64,000 bases of DNA, taken from positions 55,435,146 through 55,499,145 of the forward strand of contig CM048852.1 in assembly GCA_026545225.1 (NCBI GenBank), read 5' to 3'. Source of the DNA: Cornus controversa (lineage: Eukaryota > Streptophyta > Magnoliopsida > Cornales > Cornaceae). Below are positions 1 through 13,320 of the stretch, in pieces. Below the pieces are notes generated by a model that ran no database searches, was not told where the DNA came from, and was given only the letters and a program-made list of their open reading frames with translations. Both the position numbers and the translations under genes were made by a program. Within the stretch, counting starts at the first letter, position 1, and each line of letters opens with the position of its first letter.

Positions 1-426
1 TATTAAATTTTATTATACTTTTTTAACTTGAAAAATTCATAATTTTTTTGTTTTAAGTCAAAAAAATAGCCTAAGTAGTACTCAAATTAAAGCTCTCGAA
101 ATTATCTTTCTAACAGAATTAGTTTCATCAAAAAATTCAATTTGTAGTATGCACAGACTCCTATAAAGGTGAGAACAAAAAAATAATATAATAAGCCGTT
201 GGTTCGTTATATGGTTGGCCAAATCCAGCCATCCATTAAGCGAACCAACTATGGGTCTCGCAAATTTAGCGAATGTGTTGTTTGGCTACAGTAATTAGAC
301 TTGTGTTTGGCCAACCCATTGATCATGCTCTAAGAGAGTTAGAACTCTCGTGAGTTTAAAAAGATGCAATAAACATTTTTATGTTATATTTTGAATCATA
401 TCACTCGAGAACATTTGTAAAAGAGA
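1..426. other. No gene; presumed NPF intron
   Basis: AT-rich. The stretch at 196-330 (GGTTGGCCAAATCC.. and TTTGGCCAACCCATTGATCATGCTCTAA) has short inverted GGTTGGCC/GGCCAACC motifs and may be a small DNA transposon remnant. No NPF exon was found. The interval 1050-1690 likewise holds nothing coding. Confidence 0.5.
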
Positions 427-1049
427 GTAAACTACCATTTTTTTTTTTTGTACATATTCATCTTTTCTATGATCATTTTACCATTTTTATTATTATAAAA
501 AATAAAGAACAATAGATAGAAGAGATATTTTTTTATTATTTAAGAGGAGTTTTTTTTGAAAAAAAATTTCAGAAATAATTTACGGGGAAAAAAAACTAAA
601 TATGCACAACTGCTTAATAAAAAAATTTCAATTTTTTTTGTTTTTTGGAAATTGTTTCCAAAATTCCATTAGAAAGAGAGAAAATTTATGAAAATAAATT
701 TTTTTTTGAAAAAACAAATTTTTTTACTATTGTGCATATTTTGTTTTTTTCCTGGAAAAAAACTCTTGTTTTTTTTATTAAAGTAAAGAAAAACTTAATA
801 TAAAAAAAATCTCTCTTTCTAATGAAAAAAATTTTGGAAAACAAAAAAAAAATCCCAAAATTTTTATTATGTAATTGTGCATTTTTAGTTTTTTTTGGGA
901 ATAAAACTTCTATTTTTTTTATTTAGGTAAAAACAAAACTTAATATACAAAAGCCATCTCTTCTCTCTATTTTTCTTTATTTTTTTATAATAATAGAAAT
1001 GGTAAAATGGTCATAGAAAAAGAGAAAATTTGCAAAAAGGGTTACTTTG
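427..1049. mobile_element. Foldback element with long inverted arms
   Basis: The left arm (about 427-650) and right arm (about 830-1049) are reverse complements over about 200 bp. For example, TTCTATGATCATTTTACCA on the left pairs with TGGTAAAATGGTCATAGAA on the right, and the A/T-rich AATAATAAAAAT.. and GAAGAGAT motifs follow in order. It is non-coding. No clear TSD was found. Confidence 0.7.
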
Positions 1050-1690
1050 ACAAAGGTGAGTGTGTGATATAATCCAAAATATAGCATCGGGGTTTATTGC
1101 TCCTATTTAAAACCACATGGGGTTTAAATAAATTGAAGATTTGTCATTATTTCTTTTTTTTGCACAAATTAAAAAATGTAAAGGATTTTGCAAACAACAG
1201 AAATCTTTGCACATTTTCTATACGGCAAACGTTTTTTTTTTTTCACCTTATCTTTATTATTATTGTAAATAAAATTAATGGAATTTAGTAAAATCGTGCC
1301 GTGAAAGTCATAGACATTTGGAATATAATAAAAGAACCAAATCAAATCATCTTAAACCATCATTCTCATCTTAAATATTGATACATCTTTTCCACATTAC
1401 ACAGAAACTACATGGAGAGGGTATTCAATCTGTACTAGTGCATTATTAATAGAGAGAAGTGGATCTAGCTACATCTTTTCTAATGAAGGAGGAATGAGAT
1501 GAGAGAGAATTCTACTTAATTGTTTGCTGTGAACGTACATTATAACGGAATTACTCACGTAATTAGGAAAATGTAATGGGTGCTTTAAATTTCTTTAATT
1601 TCCATGCATTACATGTAGTCCTTGCCAAGAAAAAAGTTTAATTGGATGTTAATTAGTTTAACAACGTACGTACTGTATTTAATTTTGTAG

Positions 1691-2204
1691 GGATTGGTAC
1701 TACTCTGGGTTGGAGAGGTGGATCTAAGTCATAGAACCAAAGTTGAGTTATTTTATGTGGCAATGCTGCTAATAGCTTTGGGTATAGCAGGAATAGATGC
1801 CTCTTTGAAAGCATTTCTAGCAGATCAGTTAAGAAAGCAGGAACCTGCAGACTCAAATATAGATGAGGAACGAGTGGAGGCTCGCAGAAAAGTTTGGTGG
1901 CGCTTCGCATGGTTCTCAGGAGCTGCAATATCTGCATTTACACTTAAAGATGAAAATTGGGGATATAAATTCATGATATCAGCCATTGCTACAGGGGTCG
2001 CATATCTATTGCTGTTGTCAGGCACCACCTTCTACTACCGCAAAAAACCAACAGGCAGCTTCCTTACCATTGTTTATCGAGTATTCAAGGCCGCTATTCT
2101 TAAGCAGCATCTTGACTACCCAATTAGGCCTGAGCAATTTTTCAACAATGATGGCAAACAATTACGCTTGTTGCCTCACATTCCATTCTTCAGGTGCATA
2201 TATA

Positions 2205-2235
<31 letters not shown>

Positions 2236-3315
2236 AGATATAGATATAGATACCTCTGATCATTTAAACACTTGTCTTAGAAGCTAGGGCTTGGTTGGTG
2301 CATATATTGCAGGTGGCTGGACAAAGCTGCAATTGTAGAGACATCTTCGATCAGTCAATTAGAAGAAGAAGAAAAGAAAGGAAAGATTTGTAGAGTTGCA
2401 CAAGTGAGTAAAGTAAAAGTTCTACTAACAATGGGGCCAATGTGGACAACCTTCCTTGTATACAGTCTTGTGGAGGCAACAGGGAGCACTTTCTTTATTG
2501 AACAAACTACTAGCTTGAATGATAAAATTAGTATTGGCAATAAAGCATTCACTGTACCAATTGTCACATTCTTAGCAATCAAGTCCTTTTCAAGCTTCAC
2601 AATCTCTTATATGTATGACTTACTTGTTCCAAAGCTGTGGGGTGGAGCAAATCTACAGCGTACTAGGCTTGTGAGAATTGGTAGTGGGATGGTTTGTTCA
2701 ATATTATGTTGCATTAGTGCTTGGCAAGTTGAGGTCCACAGGTTGCATTTAGTTGCGATAGAGGGCCTCGCAGACGACGACAACTCAGAAAAGACCATTT
2801 CCATGAGCATATTTTGGTTAGCTCCTCAGTTCTGCCTATTGGGGCTTATGGAAGGCCTTGCTGAAGAAGGGCTTGAAGAATTCTTCAACCATCATGTTGA
2901 TGAATCGACGAGGAGCTATGGGCCACCATGCATAATGGGCATTGGAAAATTCCTAAGCATACCTTTTGTGCTTGCTTTTAGAGGCTGGTTTAAGGACACT
3001 ATAAATAATAGTCATTTGGATAGGTATTACGAAATGTTAGCAGTGCTAAGTGTTGGGAACCTCTACTTTTACTGGTATGTCTCAAGAATGTATGCGTTTT
3101 ATAAGGAAACTACAGTAGAGGAGGTGGAGCTTGATCCATTCCTGGAAGAATGTTTTACAAGCTTAGCAACAAAAGTAGTTGTCCCTGTTGAGACCAGCTC
3201 TCACCATAGATATCGATCCTTGAGCTGGACTACTGGAATTCTATCATCCTGCAATCCATGCTCTCGTTACAAAGTTGCAAAGGTGCTCCCTATTCGCTCC
3301 AATACGTTTAGCTGA
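1691..3315 (+). CDS. NPF: NRT1/PTR family (NPF) transporter, 3' exons only
   Basis: Two exons, 1691-2193 and 2313-3315, join in frame (AG|G arginine codon across a GT-AG intron) and encode about 501 residues ending at TGA 3313-3315. The reading frame is open through the acceptor TTTTGTAG at 1690, so the start lies upstream: the first roughly 100 residues of a usual 570-600-residue NPF, including TM1 and its ExxER motif, are missing from the window. Recognisable NPF/PTR2 (MFS) features are the block ALGIAGIDASLKAFLADQL early on, the cytosolic loop after TM6 ending in LPHIPFFRWLDKAAI, and the C-terminal helices with WLAPQFCLLGLMEGLAEEGLEEFF. Family members are proton-coupled importers of nitrate, peptides, hormones or other solutes at plasma or vacuolar membranes; the substrate cannot be told here. 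The usual GTGGIKP-type motif reads GIAGIDA and FGADQF reads FLADQL, so it is a diverged member. Subfamily 5 is my best guess. No frameshift or stop was seen. Confidence 0.87.
2199..2252. repeat. (TA)n(GATATA)n microsatellite in the NPF intron
   Basis: About ten TA units pass into GATATA units inside the 119-bp intron 2194-2312, six bases after the donor. It makes up nearly half of that intron. Confidence 0.95.
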
Positions 3316-4809
3316 AAATTGTACGGAGAGTATGGAAACAAAGCTGATGACCATTTCTATCTCAACGTACCAATTTTAGCATATCCCATTTTTGAACTAC
3401 TGGACCACTCCCTTTTTAATTCAATATCTTATTTTATGTATTAAATACTCTATCTAGAACAGTTTAATTCATGATTGAAAACTTGTCAAACCATTTTCTT
3501 TTCACAATCAAGTTTCATCATTCGTTTCGGACTTCATTTTTTGAAATATTTTTTAGATCAAGGTCGAATTTTTTTTGGAATTACCAGCATATATATATAT
3601 ATATGTGTGTGTGTGTGTAGTGTAGTGCGGAGCATATCCATACAGTATTACAGTTATCACTTATCAATAATACATATTCCAGTTTTTCTCTGCAAATTGT
3701 AATTCTCATTATATTAAATATAATTTTCCATTTAACTTTGGCTTCGTCATTTTACGTACAAGCATAATAATATGGGTTTAGTTATTGTTCTAAATGTACT
3801 TCGTAATGGGGATTTGTGAATAGTATAAACATTGTTCCCACAGTCACAGTAATTTGACATTCATCTACAACTCCATATTACCACCAAATATTAGCCTTCA
3901 AGAGTTCAAGTCCCCCGTTCTCACAACGGGGGGTTGTGTGACTGAAAAATTGGGCTCAGCTTATAAGTTAAAACCCAACACAGTAATTTAGAGTGTATTG
4001 CTCTTGGGCCCCTATCAAATTTAACTCAAACTATTAGGTCCAAACACGCCTCCTCCCATGTTTGCTAGATGATTAATCCTTCCTTTAGATCACTCCAAAC
4101 TTTATTCCCTAACACATTTTATACAACATTTATGGTGAAATTTTTTGTGCTATGCATTTTATGTCATTTTTTTTTATATTATTATAATTTTTATTATTAT
4201 TTCTATTATTATGTGTAGTTTATTCTAGAACTTTAAATTTTATGATACCTAGGAAATGGCAATTTGTGCTGTCCCCCATTTGCCCCTCTAATGGGATGGG
4301 TTTGGAGAGAGATTAAATGTGATGGGGGCAGAAATAGGGAAGGAGTCCTCCACCCTGCCCCGTTGATGTATAAAAAACTAAAATAATATCATTTATTTTA
4401 AAATTTATTAAATACATTTATTTTAGAGTGTATTGCAACTGAATCTGAAATACCATATGTTTTTGTCACTTGTTTGGGCCATTTGGACTCCTAGTTTACT
4501 TGGCCTTTTTGTACAAATTTACCTCATCAATACATTGCTTAACTTTTCGAAAAAAAAAAAAACATATATGGGCTTCTCAGTTTCCCACAGTCATGTCCAC
4601 TTACTCTACAAGCTTAACCCAACATCTTGGACCCATTCCGAGTCCAACCACGGGCCTGAAATAGGTTTGTCATGGTATAAACCAACCCAAACCAACCTCA
4701 AGTTGATTCTTCACAAGTCAAATCCACAATTGAAGAAGACAATTAATCAGACCAAACGCTCCAAATCGGATTACACGACCAACGCTTTCTTACAGTATAT
4801 TACAGCATC
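3316..4809. other. NPF 3' flank, no gene
   Basis: Low-complexity AT-rich DNA with a (TA)(GT) microsatellite at 3589-3620. A GGGGGCAGAAATAGGG-containing stretch near 4260-4370 resembles common dispersed plant repeats. No coding evidence. Confidence 0.5.
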
Positions 4810-4966
4810 GGTAATGCTACTCAGGCAAAATTCGCATGTAGAATTCATAGGCACAAAGTTTTACATCCATTGGATGCATGTGGTGAGTGTATGTGATGGG
4901 GCCTGCCACATGCATCCAATGGATATAAACATTCTGCCTAAAAATTCTGCCTAAATAGTATTACCC
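4810..4966. mobile_element. MITE family 1, copy 1
   Basis: Inverted ends GGTAATGCTACTCAGGCA and TGCCTAAATAGTATTACC, with an inner ACATCCATTGGATGCATGTGG palindromic core, are shared with 28360-28550. It is 157 bp and non-coding. The TIR resembles that of family 2 (AATGCTA), suggesting MULE affinity; no clear TSD was found. Confidence 0.7.
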
Positions 4967-6263
4967 TTATATTATTTTAGAATAATTAATTAATTAATTC
5001 GGACATCGATCTTAAAACTTGTTTTAAACGTATGATGATAGTATTTGACTCTGGCATAGCATATATGCATTACTCTCACTATTAATATTCGACTTAACTT
5101 CCTTTTTAACTCATGTCAACTGATGATCTATCCAATTGTCTATTGAGTTTTCAACATTAGTCCTTGTTATACAAAAAGTACAAAAATTTTCGTTCTCAAA
5201 CTCTAAAGTAAATCCCGATGAAAACAAACCCTACAAATTAAATACAAAAATTATATATAATCTAAATAATAAGCAACGCACAACCACAGAAAAAATAAGG
5301 GTGAATAACATAAATAAATAAGACGAGAAAACTAATTAATATGAAAAACACCTAAAAAATGGGAGAAAAATAGTTGTCAAGTGTCAAACAACCTTTTTTT
5401 TCTATGTTAAAATTCATATATTAATAAATATTAGGGTTAAGTGCATAAAACATTCCGCTATATATAAATATGTGCAAAAAACACCCTCCAATTTAGTATG
5501 TTCATATCACCCCCATTAGTTATCTCCGATGTGCAAATACCCCTCCGACTAGTTGACCGGCATATTTGACTTAAATTTCTTTTAAAATTCCATAGTTGAC
5601 CGGCATTTTTTTTTTAACCTAGCAATACCACTGAGCTACCATTACAGTAGTCATTTGATATTTATCAAATTTCAATACCAGAAACGGTTAGTTCAAGCCC
5701 CGTGCGCACAATGGGTATGTGACTGGGAAATTGGGCTGAGCCTATACTCGATCATTAACTCTCTTCCTAAGGAGTATAAGGTCATATTACAAAATACATG
5801 AATATGGCCCAGCTTAATCCACAAGCCCAATGGATTAGACAAGCCTAAAGTCTAGACTTGGGTAAGTCCAATTTAATATATAGCCTTATTCTCCACAGTC
5901 CCACACATATATATGCACAAATTAACATACTTAATAGTTTTTTTTTTTAACTTGATGGAGCTTATATATATGGGCTTTTACAAATTACTAGTAGTTTGAC
6001 TTTTTGAGTCGTCAAAAAATTAAATCTGAGAATGTGGACGCAACTTGAAACATGTGATGGTGGGCGAATCCACTAAGCAATTTCTTGTGTTGACTTTGCT
6101 TGGAATCTCCCTTTTCTGTATACAAATTTCGGATGGAGTTTCGTATGGATTTCTTGATGTCTTCCACAATCTCTACAATCCCACTCATGTCAGGGGAAAA
6201 AAGAAGTCCTTTCTAAAGTGAAAAGACAATAAGGAAAAGAAATTATAATGGAGGAATACATCC

Positions 6264-6283
6264 TATATATATATATATATATC

Positions 6284-6316
<33 letters not shown>

Positions 6317-6436
6317 CGCATGAAGCTCAGTTTCATTCATTAAAATACAAAAAACCAAAACCAATAAACATGAAACACGAAAGGAACTTCCCATTTGGCT
6401 ATTTTTAATTCCAAACATCTGTTTCATTTTTTTCAC

Positions 6437-6469
<33 letters not shown>
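6264..6469. repeat. Compound (TA)n(GA)n and a second (GA)n microsatellite
   Basis: (TA)n with one C interruption runs into (GA)10 at 6264-6316. A second (AG)n lies at 6443-6469. Confidence 0.93.
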
Positions 6470-9400
6470 TTCACATGTACATGCACCATATATGTAAAGT
6501 AAAAGTGTAGTAGGCCATCCCCCACAATTTGTTGATAGCAAATGTGAAAGACAATCACTAATTCCATTTTGTCAGAAAGCTAAGCTCTAAATTAACTAAC
6601 CCTATAATTAAAAAGAGACAATCAGGATACTAATTTGCAATCAAGGATGGAATCCAAGGCATATGGAACCCAATTTGTACACTCCAATTCCACACTTTTC
6701 CAAGAAAGCAAAACCAACTCTTTTAAAGTCAATGAAATAGAAAGTGTATACTCGTATATAGAAATTAATATTATCACCAGACAACAATAATTCAATTACA
6801 AAACCTTCCTCTCACACACTCTCTCTCTCTTAGAGAAAGTCTTAGGTATATTAGTATCTAATTTTATGCTTTAATGAACCAAAATCAAGAAAATAAAAAG
6901 CGGATCGAGGACCAGGTGATCAATAATTTGGAGTGACTGGAGTCATATATATATATATACACTACTACACTTACGATGTAGAAGGATAAATCTAAAATGA
7001 ACGGAAAGCTAGACGAAAAGAAAGGAAAAGGGAAAGAGGATTTGGGACTGCACGTGTAAAGCTAAAGAAAAGTTTTTTCCTTCTCTTTTTTTCTTTCCTA
7101 CTTTTGTAATCATATTTTTGATCTACTTTCAATTCTCTCTGCTAAATTGAAGCTCCATAGCAGTAATAAAGTTTCAGATTCTCAAGTTTCCGATCCTAAG
7201 GAAACATAGAAAAAATTAAGGGTGGTTAGACCTACAACAACTAGCTAGCCATATAAAGCTTTTCATTAGTGGTTCACTATGTGGTGTTTTAGAATATGCT
7301 TGCCCAATGTGCATGCTATTTTCAAAGGCCATGTAATCAAAACACTCGTATAACTATAGGATTTCTCCATAATATGCTTTTCACTTGTCTCTCAACCATT
7401 TCCAGATATTTTGAGAGCCCAAATACCTCTTTTGTGAGGGGGTATCGGCCGTATCACAAGTTCAAAAGCGCTCATATATATATATATATATGTATTTTTT
7501 TTTTTTTTGTCTTTAGCATAATACACTTGTTGTCTTTGGGAGTATCGAATCGGTGCTTTAAAAGAATAGGAGATACCACTAGACGAAGTTCAAGGTGACG
7601 ATTCGATACTACCAAACATGACATTAGAAGACTCAAAGTCTTTATCTTTTACTTTGAAAAAGGAGAGGAGATACTATTAAATTAGCGGCAAGGTGGTCAA
7701 TTTTTTGTGTAGATAGTATTGAATGTGATCCTTTAGATAGTCTAACACGATGAATGATTCATTGGATCAAGTTCATATACCAGGCCTATCCAATATGATT
7801 TGCTGGCCCAATCAACATTCGTTTGGAAAACTGTGGTGTTCCAACTTGAAAGAAAAGTCTTGTTTGAAATGTGAGCACGTACATGTTTAATGCATTTTAT
7901 TTTTTTAATTATTAACAGTTTAATACCCAATTCTCTAACCTAACTTTTGAGGAATTATTTTATTAGTACATCTTTTACTGTTGCCTACTGCAACTGTTGA
8001 AGAACCTAATTGAATCGGGTATATTGCAATTCAAACACTTATGCTTAGTAAAATAAAAATTACGACCACCTAAATCCTTTGATTATGTTAGCAATTGAAA
8101 AAAGAAATTGTGTTCAAAATAGGTACCTAACCAACCTGCTAAAGCTAATAAAAACAAACAAGTAGATTCTAGTTTTCAACTTTCAACAGCCATAGCACCA
8201 AATCATAGAAAATGAAGCCTCTTCCATTTGAATTGTGATAGGTCCCACCATGCACCAATTTTTCAAGTTCTTGAGGAGAAAGGCAGTGAATTGAGACTAG
8301 TCGTGGTGAGTCCATTTTCAGTGGAATGCATTATCACGTGGTTGGATCCAATTACATGAAATGTGAGAGCACAGGAGGAGCCCAGAGAGAGTAGAGAGTA
8401 GAGAGAGAGAGAGAGAGGATTAATTTGTTAGGCAGCTGTCTTTTGTCATAGGAGGGGTAGCACGTGACGTGCACGAGGGTCCCCTTAGAATGTCTGTCTT
8501 CGATGCCTCCAAATTTAAGAACTCAACCCACCTCCCTCTTTTATCTCCTATGATCATCAGAAGTTCCATTTTCATCATTAATGGTTGAACAGCTTCGGTA
8601 TTTCAATACCCGAAATTGCCCCCGACAGAATACACAAAATTACCCACAACCCACCTCCCTAATACAGCAACTGCAATAGAGAGAGTGGACAAAGCTGTAA
8701 TTTAATTTAGATCCTGTAGTTGGCATTGGGTCCTATGAGGTCGAGGGTGGGCTACCCCGCTTAACAGCTGCACACACACACACATGACACAAAGAAATAG
8801 CCCTTATCTTCCATATCTAAGTGGGTCCCTATTTATTTGGTAGGTCCATCCTATTTCCTACCACAATCAACATGCCCCCATGCTTTGACAGTGGCCACAC
8901 CCTCATTCATTGACCACTAGCCCAAAATGGGGTCTTCATATTTAATCCTCCTTCCATCCCTCCTAAACCTAAACCTATGTTTATGTTTGGAAGGACTATA
9001 TCACATACTATAAAGGATTATGGCCACATGATTTCAAGAATTTCAATGTGTCCTTCCTTGTATGGTGAATCAAGTCATCAGGGCAGGTACAAACTTTAAA
9101 AGATTGATGCAAACTCAAATCTGACTGTTTTTCTTTCAAAACACAATGTTACTATCCAATTTATTTTATCTATTTAATAATGTGGATGTTAATATGAGAT
9201 TCACCTTTTTGAAAAAATATTCATACTGTATTCGAATCAATGAAAACTTTCAATTTATCTTGATAATAAAAAATAACAATTTACTTTTGGCTAGAGTTAC
9301 TGAAGTTACTGTACTCGTGTAAGTGCCTGTTGAGAATAAATCAAAAATTAAAAACACAAACAACAGAGAAACAATTACACAAAACACACAAATTTACACG

Positions 9401-10065
9401 ATTAATTTGACAAAGAACTTTGCCTACATTCATGGAGCGAATTGAAATATTCACCGTCAACAATAATTGAGATTTACAATGGACAAACTCTTTGAAACTT
9501 CATAAGAAACGACTGTCTCTCTCTACATAAATAAAACCTATATGTCTATATACATACGGCACTAAAAATTATAAATTTGGACCTAAAAGTCTACAGAACA
9601 GTATTTGTGCCACAATAAGAATTCTGATATTCGTAAAGTGACAACATAAATCGAACTTAGTGACTAGACATCACAACCTCAATAATACCTGATAACTTTT
9701 TTTTTTCTTCCTCTTTCATCCCTTTAATCCCAGACTTGAAGAGTCATGTTCAGATTTAGCTTTTCTCACCACCACACAAACTGATCCACTCTCTCCACTG
9801 AACAATAAGGTGCAATGAATTCTGCTCTGAGTAGACAGGTGAGAGACATATGCTGCTGGTTTTTCAAATTTTCCAGCTGAAGGTGGAATGTGTTAGGGCT
9901 TAGATTTACACCTTGAAAGGAACACGAAACTAATACAACCTTTCTTGTAGGGACTATTTGTTCCCTGAGGTTCCAAAGCAAGATAAATAACATGCGGTTA
10001 ATTAATTTTACATTAGCATCCATTATGTTTCCTAGACTATTTTTTTGAATTCATGTTATATTTAC

Positions 10066-10204
10066 AGTTTGTATGTTATCAAGGATCAAATCCTATAATT
10101 TTAAAAAACTTTTAACTTCGAAGTAGTAAGGGCCAAGTTTGTATGTTATTAAGGATCAAATCTCATAATTTTAAAAAACTTTTTAACTTCAAAGTAGTAA
10201 GGGT
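10066..10204. repeat. Tandem duplication, two 70-bp units
   Basis: Units start AGTTTGTATGTTATCAAGG (10066) and AGTTTGTATGTTATTAAGG (10136) and end AGTAGTAAGGG. A few substitutions and one A/T insertion separate them. Confidence 0.9.
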
Positions 10205-10910
10205 CTCCTCATTAACAACAAACCTGTATCATGCATGTGTGTCCTGCACACACACACACATATATATATTTATGTTTTGCTACATGTAATGCTCAATCAT
10301 GAGCAATATATCTTAATGCCAACTCGATCATATAATAGATACATTCAGTAGGTAAAAGCGATTCAATCCTACTACTTTAATAAATTAAGTTCTGCATGTT
10401 AGTAGCATAATTGGTTTAGCTAATTATGAAGCAATAATAATATTAACATTAAGGCATAACTAGTCTCTACTGTATAGATCATAATTAGTCTATTCATCAA
10501 CTGTACGGACATGTGATCAGTATACACCTAATTTCATATTTAAAGGTATCCGAAGTTCTGTCAATCTATATGCTACAGTTTTCTGTTAACATGGTGGATC
10601 AATTTAGGATTTTCTTAATTGACAGAGACCATCTAACAAGGACTTCCAGATATTTTGTTTTTCTTTATGCAATTCAAAATCGTTGTTTGCAAATAAAAAA
10701 TAAAAATAAAAAAATCAAGCGAAAACTGAATTAATTTCTGGCATTGGCTTCATGGCCATTATTTAATCAATAATCAGGATTGGACAATTTGCATATCATT
10801 ATTTAAGATAAATTAACATCAAAATCTCACATGCATGCTTACATTGCTTGATGAAACAAATATATATTGTATCTAAACGGGATCAAAGATGTGCGAATAT
10901 GTCAACTTAC

Positions 10911-10943
<33 letters not shown>

Positions 10944-11562
10944 TATCTACATGCTACTATGTATTTTATACTTAGTTTTGTTGGTCTTGAATTTGGTGAT
11001 CTGACTGTCATTTAACTGAACTTTTTGGTTTTAGCAAGATTTGGAGTGAAGCAATCTATGATTCGATGGATTGACTTGTAACCTCTAACTCTGTCAACTA
11101 CGAGAATACAGATTGTAGAAAACATATTTCGTGTTTTTTTAGTTGAATAAGCATTTATATATATAATCATTTTAGGATAATTTTTTTTCCCAAAGTGCAC
11201 TATACTTGTCAAATACTTGATCCATTATCTTTAGCTTACAATAATTTTTAACATACATAAAATGTGGTGATCCCACTTTGCAGAAAATTAAGGGATAAAT
11301 ATATGTGTCATCTTATCAATGTCTATTATTTTACTTTACTACTAGTATTTAATTAGTTCAGAAATTTTCCTTAATCATTTGTTTACATTATTTGAATGCA
11401 TAAAAGTAAACCTATTAACGGATCGGTTTGAATTTGGACCAGATTTGGCCTGATTTCATTCGATTTGAATCCAATAAGGAATATATGTGATCGATTGGAT
11501 CCCATACTCAGATGGATTATCTGTTATTCAATTCATATCTGATTATCTGATAATCCTATTTT

Positions 11563-11780
11563 TTAAAGTTTGTAATTTTTCATTAAAAATTTTAAAATAT
11601 AAATTAGAAAAAAGTGACAGAAAGAAAGAGAAGACCAAAAAAATATGAACAAGGAAAGAGAATAAATCGTATTTGTTAAAGTTGTAATTTTTGTTAAAAA
11701 TTTTAAAATATAAATTAGAAAAAAGTGACAAAAAGGGAGAGAAGACCAAAAAAATATGAACAAGAAAAGAGAATAGATGT
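11563..11780. repeat. Tandem duplication, two ~113-bp units
   Basis: TTAAAGTTTGTAATTTTT...GAGAAGACCAAAAAAATATG is repeated from 11676. The antisense ORFs here are repeat-derived. Confidence 0.88.
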
Positions 11781-12486
11781 CAAACATTTACTTTAAAGAA
11801 AAAATAATAAAGAGTGAAAAACACAACATAGGGAAGAAAATAATTAAAAAGTGAAGAAAAATTGAAATAACAAAAAATTTCAATTCTATACGTGATATAC
11901 ATGATGAATTCTCAATTGATGAGAATTTACGTGGCGGACTCTATTTATATGATATTAAGATAAGGATGATGAAATAATATATTTTATTATTTTTATGAAA
12001 TGCACACCAATTGAATGAAAGATGATATATGTATAGCAAATTATATATTATATTAGTTTGGTCGGATTTGATTGACCATCATTAATTTATATTCGATTTG
12101 TTACCTAAACAAATTATTAAATTTTCAATTATTAATAAATTATCGAATTAAATATCAAATTCATATCGAATCATAACCAGATTATAATTCTATTGATTAA
12201 GAGGTGTACCTAAAAGTTGAACTATCATACTTGATCATGAGATCAGAGTGATATATGTTCAAAATAAAATAAAAGGCTGTTGGGTAGATTCTAAAGACCC
12301 ACATGGCTTCGGAAGTGAATTAAGCTCATAGATGAAGACAATCACTGACTGAAACCTCCATGTCCTATGTTTCACACAAGAACAAGGGAACACTTGAAGG
12401 TTGCCAAGTTGTGGCAGCCCCTTTTTCGGCGTGCAACTAGGGCCAAACTTCTCTCTCTATTCCCCATGCTTCCAAATGAATTCTCT

Positions 12487-12489
<3 letters not shown>

Positions 12490-12526
<37 letters not shown>
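12490..12526. repeat. (TA)n microsatellite
   Basis: About 18 uninterrupted TA units. Similar pure tracts occur near 14754-14782, 20384-20417, 49688-49712, 53132-53162 and 59552-59574. Confidence 0.95.
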
Positions 12527-13266
12527 TGTATACATGTCTATGTATCATCTCTGTGCGTGCGTGTAAAACTCTCAGTGACTCATAAGCAGATGGTATGTAT
12601 GCCATACGCACCCCAAACAGAATTCACATGCCAATGTATCCATAAAGCCAGGCATCTGACATTTCCCTCAACAATTAAAGCCCTCATTATTACCTTTTCA
12701 CTCATCCAAAGATAAATGTTTGTCATCACTTCCCATATGTAATTCTCTTCACTCCAACTCAAAGCTAGGCTTCAACCAGTTTTGACAAACCTCAATACCC
12801 TAATCTTGTCAAGAAAGTCAACTTTCTCCATGCACGTTACTTTTAGCAAGTTGCAATAGTAGATTGCAATGTGAGCGCAAGCAAACTCATCGTGAGAGCG
12901 CTCTAATCATAGTACTACTTTAAATATATATTATATAACAAAAGAAATAATATCTATGTGTGTGTATATATATATAAATATATGTGTGTGTGTGTGTTTG
13001 GCTCCCCAAGTAAAACTTTCGGGGTTCACCCTGAAACACATCCCATTCTCTTGTAGAAGAAACGGGACGTACTGTTTAATTTGATGCGTGTTAAATAGGG
13101 TTTTGGGTTTTATGTGGAACCACCTTATCATATCATCTCACCCACTGTGGAACTGTTGCCTTTAATAATCACCAGATAAGGATTACATATTCTTCCAATA
13201 CCAATTTTCATACATGACTCATCGATACGAGCTAAGCTAGCAGTGGGCCAAGTCCTAGTTTATTGA

Positions 13267-13320
13267 TGTGTACGTGTACGTGTACGTGTACGTGTATGTG
13301 TATGTGTATGTGTGTAGTGT
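13267..13320. repeat. (GTGTAC)/(GTGTAT) compound hexanucleotide repeat
   Basis: Four GTGTAC units pass into three GTGTAT units and (GT)n. A (TA)n(CA)n tract follows at about 13352-13384. Confidence 0.9.

Noticed and set aside
2199-2252. Frame running through the NPF intron into a (YI/DI)n peptide
   Set aside because: It is read-through of the microsatellite; splicing at 2193/2313 restores the conserved FFRWLDKAAI.
9766-10023. 85-codon minus-strand ORF starting MDANVKLINRM
   Set aside because: Composition is protein-like but no family was recognised, and no splice-consistent continuation was found on either side.
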